A stretch of DNA of 64,000 nt, from the NCBI GenBank assembly GCA_036351375.1, contig JAZBOY010000058.1, positions 15,396 to 79,395 on the forward strand, read 5' to 3'. The position numbers were made by a program, and so were the translations under genes. The DNA comes from JANQIO01 sp036351375 (lineage in GTDB: Bacteria; Pseudomonadota; Gammaproteobacteria; Pseudomonadales; Halieaceae). The notes beneath the pieces were generated by a model, which ran no database searches, had not been told where the DNA came from, and was given only the letters and a program-made list of their open reading frames with translations. Below, piece after piece: positions 63,894 through 64,000 of this stretch (positions are counted from its first letter, which is position 1; every line of letters starts with the position of its first letter).

Positions 63894-63912
63894 CCCACTC
63901 AATCCGTAACAT
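63885..63912 (+). promoter_or_regulatory. Promoter of tRNA-Lys
   Basis: -35 TTGAGT, 16-bp spacer, -10 TAACAT, followed by a GC-rich discriminator (ACGCGCCC) of the kind linked to stringent control of stable RNA. Confidence 0.5.
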
Positions 63913-63922
63913 ACGCGCCCTC

Positions 63923-63998
63923 GGGTCGTTAGCTCAGCTGGTAGAGCAGTTGGCTTTTAACCAATTGGTCACTGGTTCGAATCCAGTACGACCCACCA
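63923..63998 (+). tRNA. tRNA-Lys (anticodon UUU)
   Basis: 76 nt including encoded CCA. Acceptor GGGTCGT/ACGACCC, D-arm GCTC/GAGC, anticodon stem GTTGG/CCAAT with loop CTTTTAA (anticodon TTT at 63956-63958), T-arm ACTGG/CCAGT with loop TTCGAAT. All stems pair. Position downstream of queC is conserved in Pseudomonas. Confidence 0.97.
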
Positions 63999-64000
63999 AA

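Overview
The window is a GC-rich, gene-dense chromosomal segment of a gammaproteobacterium. Gene content and order are those of a marine, aerobic heterotroph close to Pseudomonas and Cellvibrionales; Halieaceae (Haliea/Halioglobus/Congregibacter-like) is my best guess from memory, not a computed placement. Evidence includes the Pseudomonas-type NrdA with two ATP-cones, the order aspS-yebC-ruvCAB-ybgC-tolQRAB-pal-cpoB-queE-queC-tRNA-Lys, the elongasome cluster nadD-rsfS-rlmH-mrdA-rodA-mltB-rlpA-dacA-ybeD-lipB, and the PuuA/SpuC-like polyamine genes. No prophage, IS element, rRNA operon or CRISPR array is visible.

Layout. 1-2350: 3' part of clpB. 2573-6104: DUF4124 protein, ilvIH, rpsT. 6201-9543: SnoaL-like protein divergent from a TetR regulator, two small envelope proteins, an acyltransferase. 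9533-12285: dinG, yqcC and a small ORF. 12452-17940: nrdA-nrdB with a leader of about 750 nt carrying paired NrdR boxes and a DnaA box. 17941-22926: argD, grxD, an atypical citrate synthase divergent from a LysR gene, and a beta-propeller protein. 23023-24185: bfr and bfd with Fur-like sites. 24343-34095: proA, then the elongasome/lipoate cluster with many overlapping start and stop codons. 34092-37027: a RegB-like sensor kinase lacking the phospho-acceptor histidine, and prfC. 37040-37680: two copies of a structured hairpin element. 37764-47694: desaturase-gpx, a MATE exporter, an exported D-2-hydroxyacid dehydrogenase, a polyamine module and two unrecognised proteins. 47727-50980: DUF4404, an HhH protein, a lytic transglycosylase and proS. 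51294-63998: a histone-H1-tailed HU protein, fmdB, aspS, yebC, ruvCAB, Tol-Pal, queE/queC and tRNA-Lys.

How the genes work together. nadD to dacA joins NAD synthesis, ribosome silencing and rRNA methylation to cell-wall elongation and hydrolysis. tolQRAB-pal-cpoB forms the outer-membrane constriction machine. queE and queC make the queuosine precursor next to a tRNA gene. bfr/bfd store and release iron. ilvIH, argD and proA are biosynthetic.

Most unusual items: (1) two inverted-orientation copies (37040-37230, 37497-37680) of a four-stem hairpin whose stems covary while loops and bulges stay conserved; (2) the RegB-like kinase with Ser in place of the H-box His; (3) the very long U-poor nrdA leader downstream of tandem NrdR boxes; (4) a citrate synthase paralogue with Glu at the catalytic Asp position; (5) Fur-like sites and nested hairpins between bfr and bfd, a possible small RNA.
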